Assembly: GCF_003323745.1 (NCBI RefSeq)
Contig: NZ_QOIL01000006.1
Span: forward strand, 186,001-250,000
Direction of reading: 5' to 3'
DNA from: Sphaerisporangium album
GTDB lineage: Bacteria; Actinomycetota; Actinomycetes; Streptosporangiales; Streptosporangiaceae
Length of the DNA: 64,000 bases
The notes below the pieces were generated by a model, which was given only the letters and a program-made list of their open reading frames with translations, was not told where the DNA came from and searched no databases. The position numbers were made by a program, and so were the translations under genes. Numbering within the stretch: the first letter of the stretch is position 1; the number at the start of each line of letters is the position of its first letter. Of the stretch, positions 36,632 to 46,813 are shown in pieces.

Positions 36632-37924
36632 TCACCACTCGTACGGTAGCCGGGCCCGGATCACCGTGGGGCCGCCCGGCGGGCTCTCGACGGTCAGCGT
36701 GCCGTCGATGGTGGCCGCGCGGTCGGCCAGCCCCGCCAGCCCGCCGCCGGGGCCCGCCACCGCTCCCCCGACGCCGTTGTCGCGCACCTCGACCACCACC
36801 CGCTCGTCCTGCCGCCCGACCCGGACGGACGCCTCGGTCGCCGCCGAGTGCTTGGCGACGTTGGTCAGCGCCTCGGCGACGATGAAGTAGGCGATGCTCT
36901 CGACGGCGGCGGGCGGCCGGTCGGTGATCTCGACGCTCACGTCCACGCGGATCGGCGCCCGCGCGGCCAGGGCGGACAGGGCGGCGTCCAGCCCCCGGTC
37001 GGTCAGGATGGCCGGGTAGATGCCCCGCGCCAGGTCACGCAGCTCGGCGATCGCGGCCTTGGCGTCGGCGTGCGCGCGGACGAGCAGCTCTCTGGCCTGT
37101 TCGGGGTCGGAGTCGAACTTCGCCTGCGCCCTGCCGAGCTCCAGCGCCACCGACAGCAGCCGCTGCTGGGCTCCGTCGTGCAGATCCCGCTCGATCCTGC
37201 GCCGCTCGGCCTCGGCGGCGTCCACTCCCCTGGCCCGGCTCGCCCGCAGGTGCGTGACGCGCGCCTCGTCCCCCGGGCCGAGCAGCGCGACCGCGAGCAG
37301 GGTGTGCAGCCAGGCCATGCCCCGCACGACGTACAGCGTGATCACCAGCAGCGCCAGGCCGGCCAGCGCCCACGGCAGGGACTCGGGCAGGGTGTCGACC
37401 ACCAGACGGTCGGTGATGACGGTCGTCCGGCCGGACAGCACCAGCGCCGGCTGGACGAGAAGCCCCACGGAGGACACCCACAGGGTCAGCGACACGATGA
37501 ACTCGCCGAGGCCGAGGGGGAACAGCAGCAGGAGGTAGCCCAGATCCTTCCAGGTGGCCGGGTCGCCGAACACCCAGCGGAGATGTCCCACCACCCCCGA
37601 GGGCGGCCTCGGCCGGTACGGGTCGGGGATCGCGACGCCGAGCGCCAGGCGCAGCAGGCGGCGCTCCAGCATCGCGCCGCCGCGCCACAGCAACATGGCG
37701 GCCAGCAGCAACGGCAGGCCGAGCCATATCAGCACCAACGCCAGCGAGACCGACAGCCCCACGGCCAGGATCACGAACCAGGCGATGCCGAACGCGGCGC
37801 TGATCCCCAGCAGGTACGGCGCCGCGCGCCAGGTCAGCGGATCGGCGAGCAACCCCAGCGGCCCGTACGGCCCCAAGGGCACCCTCCGGCGCAGCGGCGG
37901 GCGGGCCGTCGCCTCCCCGGTCAT
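36632..37924 (-). CDS. sensor histidine kinase with N-terminal membrane sensor domain
   Basis: A 430-residue kinase. Residues 25-215 hold four to five hydrophobic segments (YLLGISAAFGIAWFVILAVGLSV and LGYLLLLFPLGLGEFIVSL in parts), arranged as the putative sensor domain found in actinobacterial NarX-type kinases. The HisKA_3 box is RRRIERDLHDGAQQRLL and the ATPase domain has VEVRDNGVGG and GGGLAGLADRAATIDG. It pairs with the regulator immediately downstream. ATG 37924 follows GAGGGGTG. The unit sits between rho (and its terminator) and rpmE, an insertion relative to the mycobacterial order. Confidence 0.92.
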   Translation of the reverse strand: MTGEATARPPLRRRVPLGPYGPLGLLADPLTWRAAPYLLGISAAFGIAWFVILAVGLSVSLALVLIWLGLPLLLAAMLLWRGGAMLERRLLRLALGVAIPDPYRPRPPSGVVGHLRWVFGDPATWKDLGYLLLLFPLGLGEFIVSLTLWVSSVGLLVQPALVLSGRTTVITDRLVVDTLPESLPWALAGLALLVITLYVVRGMAWLHTLLAVALLGPGDEARVTHLRASRARGVDAAEAERRRIERDLHDGAQQRLLSVALELGRAQAKFDSDPEQARELLVRAHADAKAAIAELRDLARGIYPAILTDRGLDAALSALAARAPIRVDVSVEITDRPPAAVESIAYFIVAEALTNVAKHSAATEASVRVGRQDERVVVEVRDNGVGGAVAGPGGGLAGLADRAATIDGTLTVESPPGGPTVIRARLPYEW

Positions 37925-38084
37925 CCCGAAACACCCCTCGGTCGAACCTCGGCCGTGTGCTGTTCGCCGGCCCGGACGTGACGAGCCTGCCAAGCCCGCG
38001 GGCGGGGCGCCATGGGGCGGGCGCCAGACCCGGGGTGGGGCCACCCCCACCCCGGCGCAGATCTCTCACCCCCGGCCGCACACG

Positions 38085-38114
38085 AAAAGGCGGCGGGCCC
38101 CATGGCCCGCCGCC
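38085..38114 (-). terminator. intrinsic terminator of rho
   Basis: Stem 38089-38099/38104-38114 (11 perfect G-C-rich pairs, 4-nt loop) is followed on the transcribed strand by CCTTTTCGTG. A second 9-bp hairpin lies just before it at 38145-38172, overlapping the rho stop. This is the clearest hairpin-plus-U terminator in the window. Confidence 0.85.
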
Positions 38115-38171
38115 CCTTCACACGCCTGCCGGACGGCCGCGCGAACCGCCCGCAGGACGGTTCGCGGGCGG

Positions 38172-40199
<2,028 letters not shown>

Positions 40200-40650
40200 C
40201 TAAAAGGTCCTTCCCAGGGGTCGGGCGTCGGCCACGATCAGCCAGGCGTCCCGGTGGTGCGACCCGGCGGGACAGACCGGGTCGGGCTGGACGAACTTCC
40301 AAGGTGTCGGAATGCCGGTGCGTCGAACCGGCACGAGGCCGTCACCGCAGAGATTCGCGAGCCGTTGGGGGCCCGGGGGTCGCCCCCCGGCTGGTTACCG
40401 CCGACCAGATGTCGATGCCAGTCGAACGCGCATGTCCCCGATTACGCCGCTTCTCGACACGCCAACCGGATGTGGACCAACCGGAGGCGATGAATTCGGG
40501 AAGCCCGCTGTGCGGCCTGCGTCTTGCGACGCGAGGCGCGATCCAGCGATGTATGGCTGACAAGCACGCACCCGCAACGGGGGCATCTGGTGCGGCTATC
40601 AGCCTAACATCACCAGCGCACACTGCTATTCCCTGAAGGTCGAAGATGCA
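40200..40650. other. 451-bp region between thrB and rho
   Basis: No gene is supported. It probably holds the rho promoter and a long 5' leader; a 6-bp dyad (GCCGGT/ACCGGC around 40315-40333) is the only structure noted. A/T content rises at 40600-40640. A long leader would fit the Rho-dependent autoregulation known for rho genes in other bacteria. Confidence 0.45.
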
Positions 40651-41586
40651 TCAGCGTGTCTCGGGAATTTGAACGGTCGCGCCAGAGCGGTCGACGTCCA
40701 ATGGCTGGATGTGCCAGTCATTACCCACTTCCGACGCGATCAAATCATGCGTATCCGTCGTTCCGAACGCGAGAACCGTCGGACCGGCCCCCGATACGAC
40801 CGCGGGTACCCCGGCCGCGCGCAGACGTTTTACCAGATCGGCCGTGCCCGGCATCGCAGGCGCGCGGTAGGCCTGGTGCAAACGATCTTCTGTGGCGGCC
40901 AGCAGAACCTCGCTCTCGGGTCGCTGGGTGAGCGCCGCGATGAGCAGGGCGGCGCGTCCGGCGTTCGCCGCGGCGTCGGCGTGCGGAACATCCTTCGGCA
41001 GGAGCCCGCGCGCCGTCTCCGTGGAGAGCCGGGTTCTCGGCACTAACACCACAGGTCGGACGCCCCCGTGCGGGCTCAGTTTCAGCTTACGCGGCGTTCC
41101 GGACAACTCCGTCCACGCGATGGTGAGACCTCCGGACAGGCAGGGCGCCACGTTGTCGGGATGCCCCTCCATCTCCGTGGCCAGCGCGAACACCTCGTCG
41201 TCCGTCATCTCGGGGGCGGCGAGCGCGCGGGCGGCGAGGATGCCCGCGCAGATGGCGGCCGAGGACGAGCCCAGGCCGCGCGCGTGCGGAATGCGGTTCA
41301 GGCATCGCAGCCGTATGCCCCTGGGCTGGGGCACGCCGGCGCGGGCGAACGTCGCGCGCATCGCGCGGACGATCAGATGGCCGTCGCCGAGGTCGAGTTC
41401 CCCCTCCCCCTCGCCTTGGACCTCCACCTCGACCCCGTGCGCGGCCGGCGACCCCTGCACGTCGTCGTGCAGGGCGGCCTCGATCTCGTCGTACAGGGTG
41501 AGCGCGAGCCCGAGCGAGTCGAAACCCGGCCCGAGATTGGCGCTGGTGGCGGGCACCCGGACGACGACGGGGCTGCTCGTTGCCAT
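40651..41586 (-). CDS. thrB: homoserine kinase
   Basis: A 311-residue GHMP kinase phosphorylating homoserine for threonine synthesis. Motif 1 is RVPATSANLGPGFDSLGLAL, the ATP loop is ARGLGSSSAAICAGIL, and motif 3 appears as GVPAVVSGAGPTVLAF near the C-terminus. ATG 41586 follows GAATGC with only a weak ribosome site. In most actinobacteria thrB follows thrC almost directly; here a 642-bp non-coding gap with a strong hairpin separates them, so thrB likely has its own promoter. Confidence 0.96.
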   Translation of the reverse strand: MATSSPVVVRVPATSANLGPGFDSLGLALTLYDEIEAALHDDVQGSPAAHGVEVEVQGEGEGELDLGDGHLIVRAMRATFARAGVPQPRGIRLRCLNRIPHARGLGSSSAAICAGILAARALAAPEMTDDEVFALATEMEGHPDNVAPCLSGGLTIAWTELSGTPRKLKLSPHGGVRPVVLVPRTRLSTETARGLLPKDVPHADAAANAGRAALLIAALTQRPESEVLLAATEDRLHQAYRAPAMPGTADLVKRLRAAGVPAVVSGAGPTVLAFGTTDTHDLIASEVGNDWHIQPLDVDRSGATVQIPETR

Positions 41587-42133
41587 GCATTCCTCGGATT
41601 CGTTCTGCGTTGTGCTCGAAAGGCGATCTCGGTGGCGCCGAGTGCCGTCTGGAAAGATTCACGAACGCCGGTCCCCGGCCGTTCCCGGGCGCGCCCAGTA
41701 GTTTCGCGGGCGCACCTGGTGGTGTACCCGCTCATCGGGCGGGCTCAGGGGGGCCGCGACCGACTTGTGGGGCTTGCCCCGTGAGCCGCCGGGGTGACGG
41801 AGGCCGATCTCCCGGTGAGTTCCGGCGTGTCCCGGGGTGCGCGGACCCGCCACCGGGGCACGGCCGGCGCCCGAGTCCCGGGTGACGCCCTTGAGGATTA
41901 CGGGTGGCCGGGTGAAGGCTCTGGGGTGATCGCGACGGTTTCTCCGGCCGGTCCGGGCCGCGCTCCCCGCGTCCCCCGCGACCGTCTCCGCCGCCCCGTG
42001 AACCTTACCGGTCCGCCCCGAACCCTTCCGGGTGTCGACCGACATAATGCCGGGTCACGACGGGTTCGTCCAGGGGGTGCGGGGCGGGGGGAACCATCCG
42101 GAATCGCCCGCCGCGACGGGCGGGGCCATCCCG

Positions 42134-42151
42134 GAGGGCGGCGCCGCCCTC
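42134..42151. repeat. perfect 18-bp GC palindrome
   Basis: GAGGGCGGC at 42134-42142 is followed immediately by its exact complement at 42143-42151. With no loop it could only extrude as a cruciform or hairpin with a 4-nt loop; it may be a dimeric protein site or the second part of the thrC terminator. Confidence 0.5.
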
Positions 42152-42173
42152 GGCCGCCTCGCCGGGACCCTCC

Positions 42174-42203
42174 GGACGGCGGCTTCACACGCGGCCGCCG
42201 TCC
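42174..42203 (-). terminator. 10-bp-stem hairpin downstream of thrC
   Basis: GGACGGCGGC at 42174-42183 pairs perfectly with 42194-42203 over a 10-nt loop, 25 bases behind the thrC stop. There is no U-run, but GC-only hairpins of this size are common terminators in high-GC actinobacteria. Confidence 0.65.
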
Positions 42204-42228
42204 CCTCGGCCACGCCGGGCCGGACGTC

Positions 42229-43287
42229 TCAGGCCAGTTCGAGCGCGCCGGCGGCGGCGAACGCGTCGACCGGGATGGTCAGCGGGGTGGGCGCGCCGGA
42301 GATCGCCCAGTCCGGGTCCTTGAGCCCGTTGCCGGTTACCGTGCAGACCACGCGCTCGCCGTGCCGCAGCAGGCCCTGCTCGTGCGCCTGCAGCAGGCCC
42401 GCCACGCTCGCGGCCGAGGCCAGCTCGACGAACACGCCTTCCTCCTGCGCGAGGAGCTTGTACGCGGCGGCGATCTGCCGGTCGGTGACGGCCTGGATGT
42501 CGCCCCCGGAGTCGTCGCGGGCCGCCTCGGCGAGCTTCCACGACGCGGGGTTGCCGATGCGGATCGCCGTCGCGATCGTGTGCGGGTGGGTGACTGGGGC
42601 GCCCTGGACGATGGGCGCGGCGCCGCTGGCCTGGAAGCCGAGCATGCGGGGCGTGCGCGTCGCCACGCCGTCCGCGGCGTACTCGCGGTAGCCCATCCAG
42701 TAGGCCGAGATGTTGCCGGCGTTGCCGACGGGGATGCAGTGGACGTCCGGCGCGTCGCCGAGGGCGTCGACGATCTCGAACGCGGCGGTCTTCTGGCCCT
42801 GGAGGCGGTGAGGGTTCACCGAGTTGACCAGCGCGATGGGATAGTTCTCCGCGAGCTTCCTGGTCATCTCCAGGCAGTCGTCGAACGAGCCGTCGACCTG
42901 CAGGAGCTTGGCGCCGTGCACGAGGGCCTGCGCCAGCTTGCCCATGGCGATCTTGCCCCGGGGCACCAGGACGGCGCACGTCAGCCCGGCGCGCACGGCG
43001 TAGGCCGCGGCGGAGGCGCTGGTGTTGCCGGTGGAGGCGCAGATCACCGCCTTGGCGCCCTCCTCCACCGCCTTGCTGATGGCCACGGTCATGCCGCGGT
43101 CCTTGAAGCTGCCGGTGGGGTTCAGGCCCTCGACCTTGAGGTAGACCTCGCAGCCGGTCAGGTCGGAGACACGCCGGGCGGGAACCAGCGGCGTGCCTCC
43201 CTCGTGCAGCGTGACCACGGGCGTCGTCGCGGTCACGGGAAGCCTGTCACGGTATTCCTCGATAAGGCCACGCCATGCCCTGAACAT
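42229..43287 (-). CDS. thrC: threonine synthase
   Basis: A 352-residue PLP enzyme converting O-phosphohomoserine to threonine. The PLP lysine is in [11 protein letters not shown]; the phosphate-binding [27 protein letters not shown] and [13 protein letters not shown] are present. This is the short, class-II-like form typical of actinobacteria. ATG 43287. It lies 313 bp from the divergent methyltransferase gene and is separated from hom, its usual upstream neighbour, by about 6.5 kb of glycan genes. Confidence 0.96.
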   Translation of the reverse strand: MFRAWRGLIEEYRDRLPVTATTPVVTLHEGGTPLVPARRVSDLTGCEVYLKVEGLNPTGSFKDRGMTVAISKAVEEGAKAVICASTGNTSASAAAYAVRAGLTCAVLVPRGKIAMGKLAQALVHGAKLLQVDGSFDDCLEMTRKLAENYPIALVNSVNPHRLQGQKTAAFEIVDALGDAPDVHCIPVGNAGNISAYWMGYREYAADGVATRTPRMLGFQASGAAPIVQGAPVTHPHTIATAIRIGNPASWKLAEAARDDSGGDIQAVTDRQIAAAYKLLAQEEGVFVELASAASVAGLLQAHEQGLLRHGERVVCTVTGNGLKDPDWAISGAPTPLTIPVDAFAAAGALELA

Positions 43288-43600
43288 CGTCGCTCCTCCC
43301 GCGCCCGGCCCGGCCTTTCGCCGGGGCCGCGGCGGCGCGTAACCATGGGGCCGCTACCAGCGGTATCAGGCCTTGAGTCTACGGGGACGGCCGGCCCGGC
43401 CGCTCCGTTGTCCACAGGCTGGACCGGCCTTTTCGGCCCGTCCACAGCGTGCCGGACGATTCGCCGGGCGCCCTTGTGTGAAGGGCCGCCGCGAAATCCT
43501 CACCACATCATCGTGGAAGGAATGAGAACCTCACTGTCTCTTTATCATCTCTTACCCCACAATTGGGGAAACGTCTGCAAGCTCCGAGGAGATCCGTCGC
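43288..43600. other. 313-bp divergent promoter region of thrC and the methyltransferase
   Basis: No gene is seen. The stretch 43525-43575 is markedly A/T-rich for this genome (CTCTTTATCATCTCTTACC) and includes CCCCACAATTGGGG, a short dyad just before the methyltransferase ribosome site. It is the likely promoter of the methyltransferase; the thrC promoter would lie nearer 43300-43400. Confidence 0.5.
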
Positions 43601-44812
43601 GTGCCCGACGAACACGACACCGCCGGCACGTACACGCGAGCCACCCAACCCCCGGACGACGTCCACCGTGCCCCCGCGCGACCCCAGCAGACCCCGGGCA
43701 CCGGGCACCACCACCGCCCACGAGCCTTGGCGATACCGGACGACGGCCACCACGACCGCCCACGAGCCCCCGAGATACCGAACGACGGCCACCACGACCG
43801 TCTCCACTGGATGCTGGAGCACCTGCCCTCCGGCCGTCCCGGACGCCCGATCGCCGTCCTCGACCTCGGCTGCGGGCCCGGCGACCTCTCCCTGCTGCTG
43901 GCCGAGCGCGGCGACCAGGTCACCGGGCTCGACACCGACCCCTCCGCCATCGCGGACGCGGACGGGATGCGCGGCCGGGCCGCGGCCGACGTGACGTCCC
44001 GCATGACCTTCGCCGTCGCCGACGGGCACGACCTCGCCGACGTGCCGGACCACGCGTTCGACGCCGGGGTCGCGGGCGGCCTGCTCCACGAGGCCGCCGA
44101 CCCGGTGCGCGTGCTGACCGAACTGCACCGGACGCTCCGCCCCGGCGCGACCCTCGTCCTCACCGTCCCCTACGGCGTCCACCACCCCGCCTCAGCGCCC
44201 CCCGCCCGGACCGCCGGCCCGGGCTCCGGCCGGGTGTTCTACCACGGAAGCCTCCGCCACCTGGTGGAACCGCTCTTCGAGATCCGCGAGCTGACCATCC
44301 TGCGGCGTCACCTCGCCGGCGTCGCGGTGCGCCGGGACGAACCACGCGGCACGCCCGGATACGCCATGAGCCGCGCGGAGAGCGCCTTCCTCCACAGGGA
44401 ACGCCTCCTGCACGACGAGATCGCCGAACTGCGGGTCCACTGCGCGGACCTGGCCGGCCGGGAAGCGGAACTGACCGCTCGGGAAGCCGAGCTGGCCGGC
44501 TCCCGCGAGGAGCTTGTACGCGTCAACGCCGAGCTGCGCGCGGAGGCCGTCCGGCTCAGGCGCCGGGTCAAGCTGCTCGAAGACCGCCTCAAGGAGTACC
44601 GCGAGGCCATCGCCCGCGTCCGCCGCTCCCGGGCCTGGCGCGTGATCACCGCCTACCGCCGCGTCCGCCACCCCGGCCGCCGCCCCACCGGAGACCCCTC
44701 CCCCACCCCGGCCCCCCTTCCGGGCGGGACCGTCCCCGCTGCGATCCCCGGCACGGTGGCGGGCTCATCCCCAGGCGGCGGTCCCGGACGCCTTCCAGCC
44801 GGGCCGGCATAG
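43601..44812 (+). CDS. class I SAM-dependent methyltransferase with C-terminal coiled coil
   Basis: A 403-residue protein. The N-terminal 70 residues are low-complexity and contain a 14-residue tandem repeat (GHHDRPRAPEIPND type). The methyltransferase domain (about 70-230) has SAM motif I VLDLGCGPGDLSLL (residues 86-99), the acidic GLDTDPSAI and a late motif ELHRTLRPGATLVLTVPYG. Residues about 265-345 form a coiled coil (AELRVHCADLAGREAEL..., RLRRRVKLLEDRLKEYREAIARV in parts) ending in RSRAWRVITAYRR, a tail seen in glycan-chain methyltransferases and glycosyltransferases where the coil acts as a ruler. GTG 43601 follows GAGGAG at about 43587-43592. A role in capping or modifying an envelope glycan is inferred. 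Confidence 0.83.
   Translation: MPDEHDTAGTYTRATQPPDDVHRAPARPQQTPGTGHHHRPRALAIPDDGHHDRPRAPEIPNDGHHDRLHWMLEHLPSGRPGRPIAVLDLGCGPGDLSLLLAERGDQVTGLDTDPSAIADADGMRGRAAADVTSRMTFAVADGHDLADVPDHAFDAGVAGGLLHEAADPVRVLTELHRTLRPGATLVLTVPYGVHHPASAPPARTAGPGSGRVFYHGSLRHLVEPLFEIRELTILRRHLAGVAVRRDEPRGTPGYAMSRAESAFLHRERLLHDEIAELRVHCADLAGREAELTAREAELAGSREELVRVNAELRAEAVRLRRRVKLLEDRLKEYREAIARVRRSRAWRVITAYRRVRHPGRRPTGDPSPTPAPLPGGTVPAAIPGTVAGSSPGGGPGRLPAGPA
43714..43797 (+). repeat. 42-bp tandem duplication in the methyltransferase N-terminus
   Basis: Units 43714-43755 and 43756-43797 are 42 bp each and differ at only about five positions. They encode two adjacent 14-residue copies in the disordered N-terminus, upstream of the enzymatic domain, so copy change would not disturb catalysis. 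Confidence 0.8.
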
Positions 44813-45163
44813 GCCCGCCACGTCCGCGCCCACCGCACCGGGCCCGACACGGGTGCGACCGGGCCGGCCCACGCCCTGCCGGCGGACACGCCGCCGATCG
44901 TGCTGCTTGGAGGGGCCTGCCGGTGAACCTGCCGATCAGCAGCAGGACGGAGGCGCTCCGCCTCGCGGGAGTCCGCCTCCGGTTCCATACCGTCGACGTA
45001 CCGTGTGATCCAGGAAGCAGGGCCGGTCCTTCCCGCGCGCATCCTCGCGGGCGTTCGGGGTTTCGCAGGCCTCCGCCCGCATACGGGCTCTCACCATGCT
45101 CACAGGTTTCGGGGGTAGGGTCGTCAGGCGGTGGCGAAGCGTAGCGACGAAGGAGCGATCATC
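44813..45163. other. 351-bp region upstream of the plus-strand GT2 gene
   Basis: No convincing gene. GTG 44923 with GGAGGGG upstream opens a 73-codon frame to 45144 (MNLPISSRTEALRLAGVR start), but the encoded sequence becomes Arg/Pro/Gly low complexity and overlaps the ribosome site of the next gene, so I do not call it. The GT2 ribosome site GAAGGAG is at 45149-45155. Confidence 0.45.
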
Positions 45164-46780
45164 GTGTCCGTCTCCCCGCGGACGAGCCCGGTGCGGCCCG
45201 GTCACGCCCAGGGAAACCCCACGACGCCCAGTCCCGGCGACCGGCCCAGGATCCGCCACAACGACTACTCCCCGCTGGTCCCGCCCCCGCTCGGCCGGTG
45301 GAGTCCCGAGCTCCGCGTGAGCGTGGTGGTCCCGGCCCACGGCGGGCAGCACCGGCTCGACCTGACGCTCGCCGCGCTGGCGGCGCAGACGTACCCGGCC
45401 GGCCTCATGGAGGTCATCGTCGTCGACGACGGCAGCGACCCGCCGCTGCGCCTGCCGGAGAAGCGTCCGGAGAACACGCGCCTGGTGACCGCCGCGCCCG
45501 GCGGCTGGGGCATCGCGCACGCGCTCAACACCGGGGCACACCTCGCCGAAGGCGAGATCATCCAACGCCTGGACGCCGACATGGTGATCTCCCGCGAGCA
45601 CATCGAGGCGCTGATGCGCTGGCACCACCTCACCGACTACGTGGTCACGATCGGCGCCAAGGTCTTCGTCGAGGAGCCCGCCCTTACGGCGGCGCAGGTC
45701 AACACGGCCGTCGGCCAGGGGGGGCTGGACTCGCTGTTCGACATGGCGGCGGCGGTCCCGAGCAGCACGGAGGCGACGATCCGGCGGCTGGACGGGCTGC
45801 GGGCCAGCAAGAACCCTTACCACGTCTGCACCGGGCCCACGGTCTCGCTGCGCCGCGCCCTGTTCCACGAGGTCGGCGGCCTGGACCCCTCGGTGCCCAG
45901 GGGCGAGGACACCGAGTTCGCCTACCGGCTGGCGATGACCGGGGCGGTGTTCGTCCCGGACATGGAGGCGCGGGCCGTCCACCTCGGCATCCCGGCGCAG
46001 CGGGTCGACACCGAGGCGACCGTGCGCGTGGTCGCCCCCTACCTCGCCCACCGTGTTCCCCTGCGCCGTGACCTGCGCAAGGAGCGCGGCAGGCGCTGGC
46101 TGGTCCCGTACGCCGAGGTCGTGCTGGACGTGCGGGGACGCGCCGAACCCGAGGTACGGGCGGCCGTCGGCGCGGCGCTCGGCGGCAGCCTGCCCGACGT
46201 CGCGGTCACGCTGCTCGGCCCGTGGTCCGCGCTGCCCGAGGGCCGTCGCCGCGTGCTGGACGATCCGGACTTCGAGGCGCGGCTGATTCACGAGCAGTTC
46301 CGGCACGACGACGCCGTCCGGCTCGCCGACGAGCCGACGCCCGACCCCGCGCCCGTCCCGTTCCGGTACACCGGGTCCGTGGACGTGCCGCTGGGGCGCC
46401 GCTCGCTGGAGCTCATGATCAAGTCGCTGAACGACACCCGCGCCGGGCTTCTCGTGGTCGAGTTCCCCGGCGGCGGCACGGCCCGCCTGGAACGCACGGA
46501 GGCGACCAACCGCGCCCGCCTCCTCGCCGCCCCCGGCGAGGACCTCACCGACGTGATCGCCCAAACCCACGGCGTCCGCCGGGCCCCGTCATCCGACTTC
46601 TGGCCCCCGGACAAGCCGAAGGCCAAGCCCGCCCCCGCCACTCCCGAGCCGGCCGCCCCCGCCCACGACCGTCCCTCGGCCACCCGCAACCCCGCCGAGC
46701 GCCCAACCCCCCGCCCCACCCCCCAAGGCACACCGGAAAAGCTGGTAAAACGCCTACGAACGGCCCTCCGCGGCCGCTGA
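45164..46780 (+). CDS. glycosyltransferase family 2
   Basis: A 538-residue GT-A glycosyltransferase. The catalytic domain has RVSVVVPAHGGQHRLDLTLAAL, the nucleotide-binding VIVVDDGSDPP, a DxD-type metal motif in IIQRLDADMVIS, and GGLDPSVPRGEDTEFAYRLAMTG (ED general-base region). A C-terminal half of about 230 residues includes a second domain seen also in its neighbour, then a Pro/Lys/Ala tail (PKAKPAPATPEPAAPAH). GTG 45164 is favoured over GTG 45131 because GAAGGAG lies 8 bases upstream. It converges with a paralogue across 33 bp. Sugar and acceptor are unknown; envelope polysaccharide is likely. Confidence 0.87.
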   Translation: MSVSPRTSPVRPGHAQGNPTTPSPGDRPRIRHNDYSPLVPPPLGRWSPELRVSVVVPAHGGQHRLDLTLAALAAQTYPAGLMEVIVVDDGSDPPLRLPEKRPENTRLVTAAPGGWGIAHALNTGAHLAEGEIIQRLDADMVISREHIEALMRWHHLTDYVVTIGAKVFVEEPALTAAQVNTAVGQGGLDSLFDMAAAVPSSTEATIRRLDGLRASKNPYHVCTGPTVSLRRALFHEVGGLDPSVPRGEDTEFAYRLAMTGAVFVPDMEARAVHLGIPAQRVDTEATVRVVAPYLAHRVPLRRDLRKERGRRWLVPYAEVVLDVRGRAEPEVRAAVGAALGGSLPDVAVTLLGPWSALPEGRRRVLDDPDFEARLIHEQFRHDDAVRLADEPTPDPAPVPFRYTGSVDVPLGRRSLELMIKSLNDTRAGLLVVEFPGGGTARLERTEATNRARLLAAPGEDLTDVIAQTHGVRRAPSSDFWPPDKPKAKPAPATPEPAAPAHDRPSATRNPAERPTPRPTPQGTPEKLVKRLRTALRGR

Positions 46781-46813
46781 GGGGTTTCGCCGTCGGACGG
46801 TCTCGCTCGCGCG

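Larger units (their letters stand above)
41587..42228. other. 642-bp gap between thrC and thrB
   Basis: No gene is supported on either strand; open frames here are low-complexity Arg/Pro/Gly shadows. Two strong symmetric elements lie at its thrC end: a 10-bp-stem hairpin (42174-42203) and a perfect 18-bp palindrome (42134-42151). A promoter for thrB is expected in the remaining 500 bp, but none stands out. Confidence 0.5.

Noticed and set aside
41659-42045. 128-codon minus-strand frame between thrC and thrB
   Set aside because: Low-complexity Arg/Gly/Pro/His composition typical of chance frames; it runs through the gap without a ribosome site.
41794-45144. Very long plus-strand open frame across thrC and the methyltransferase region
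   Set aside because: It is a GC-rich shadow antisense to thrC and out of frame with the methyltransferase; its translation is Arg/Pro/Gly low complexity with no family similarity.
44923-45144. Small GTG-started frame with GGAGGGG upstream
   Set aside because: Composition turns to Arg/Pro/Gly low complexity and it covers the leader of the following GT2 gene; no similarity recognised.
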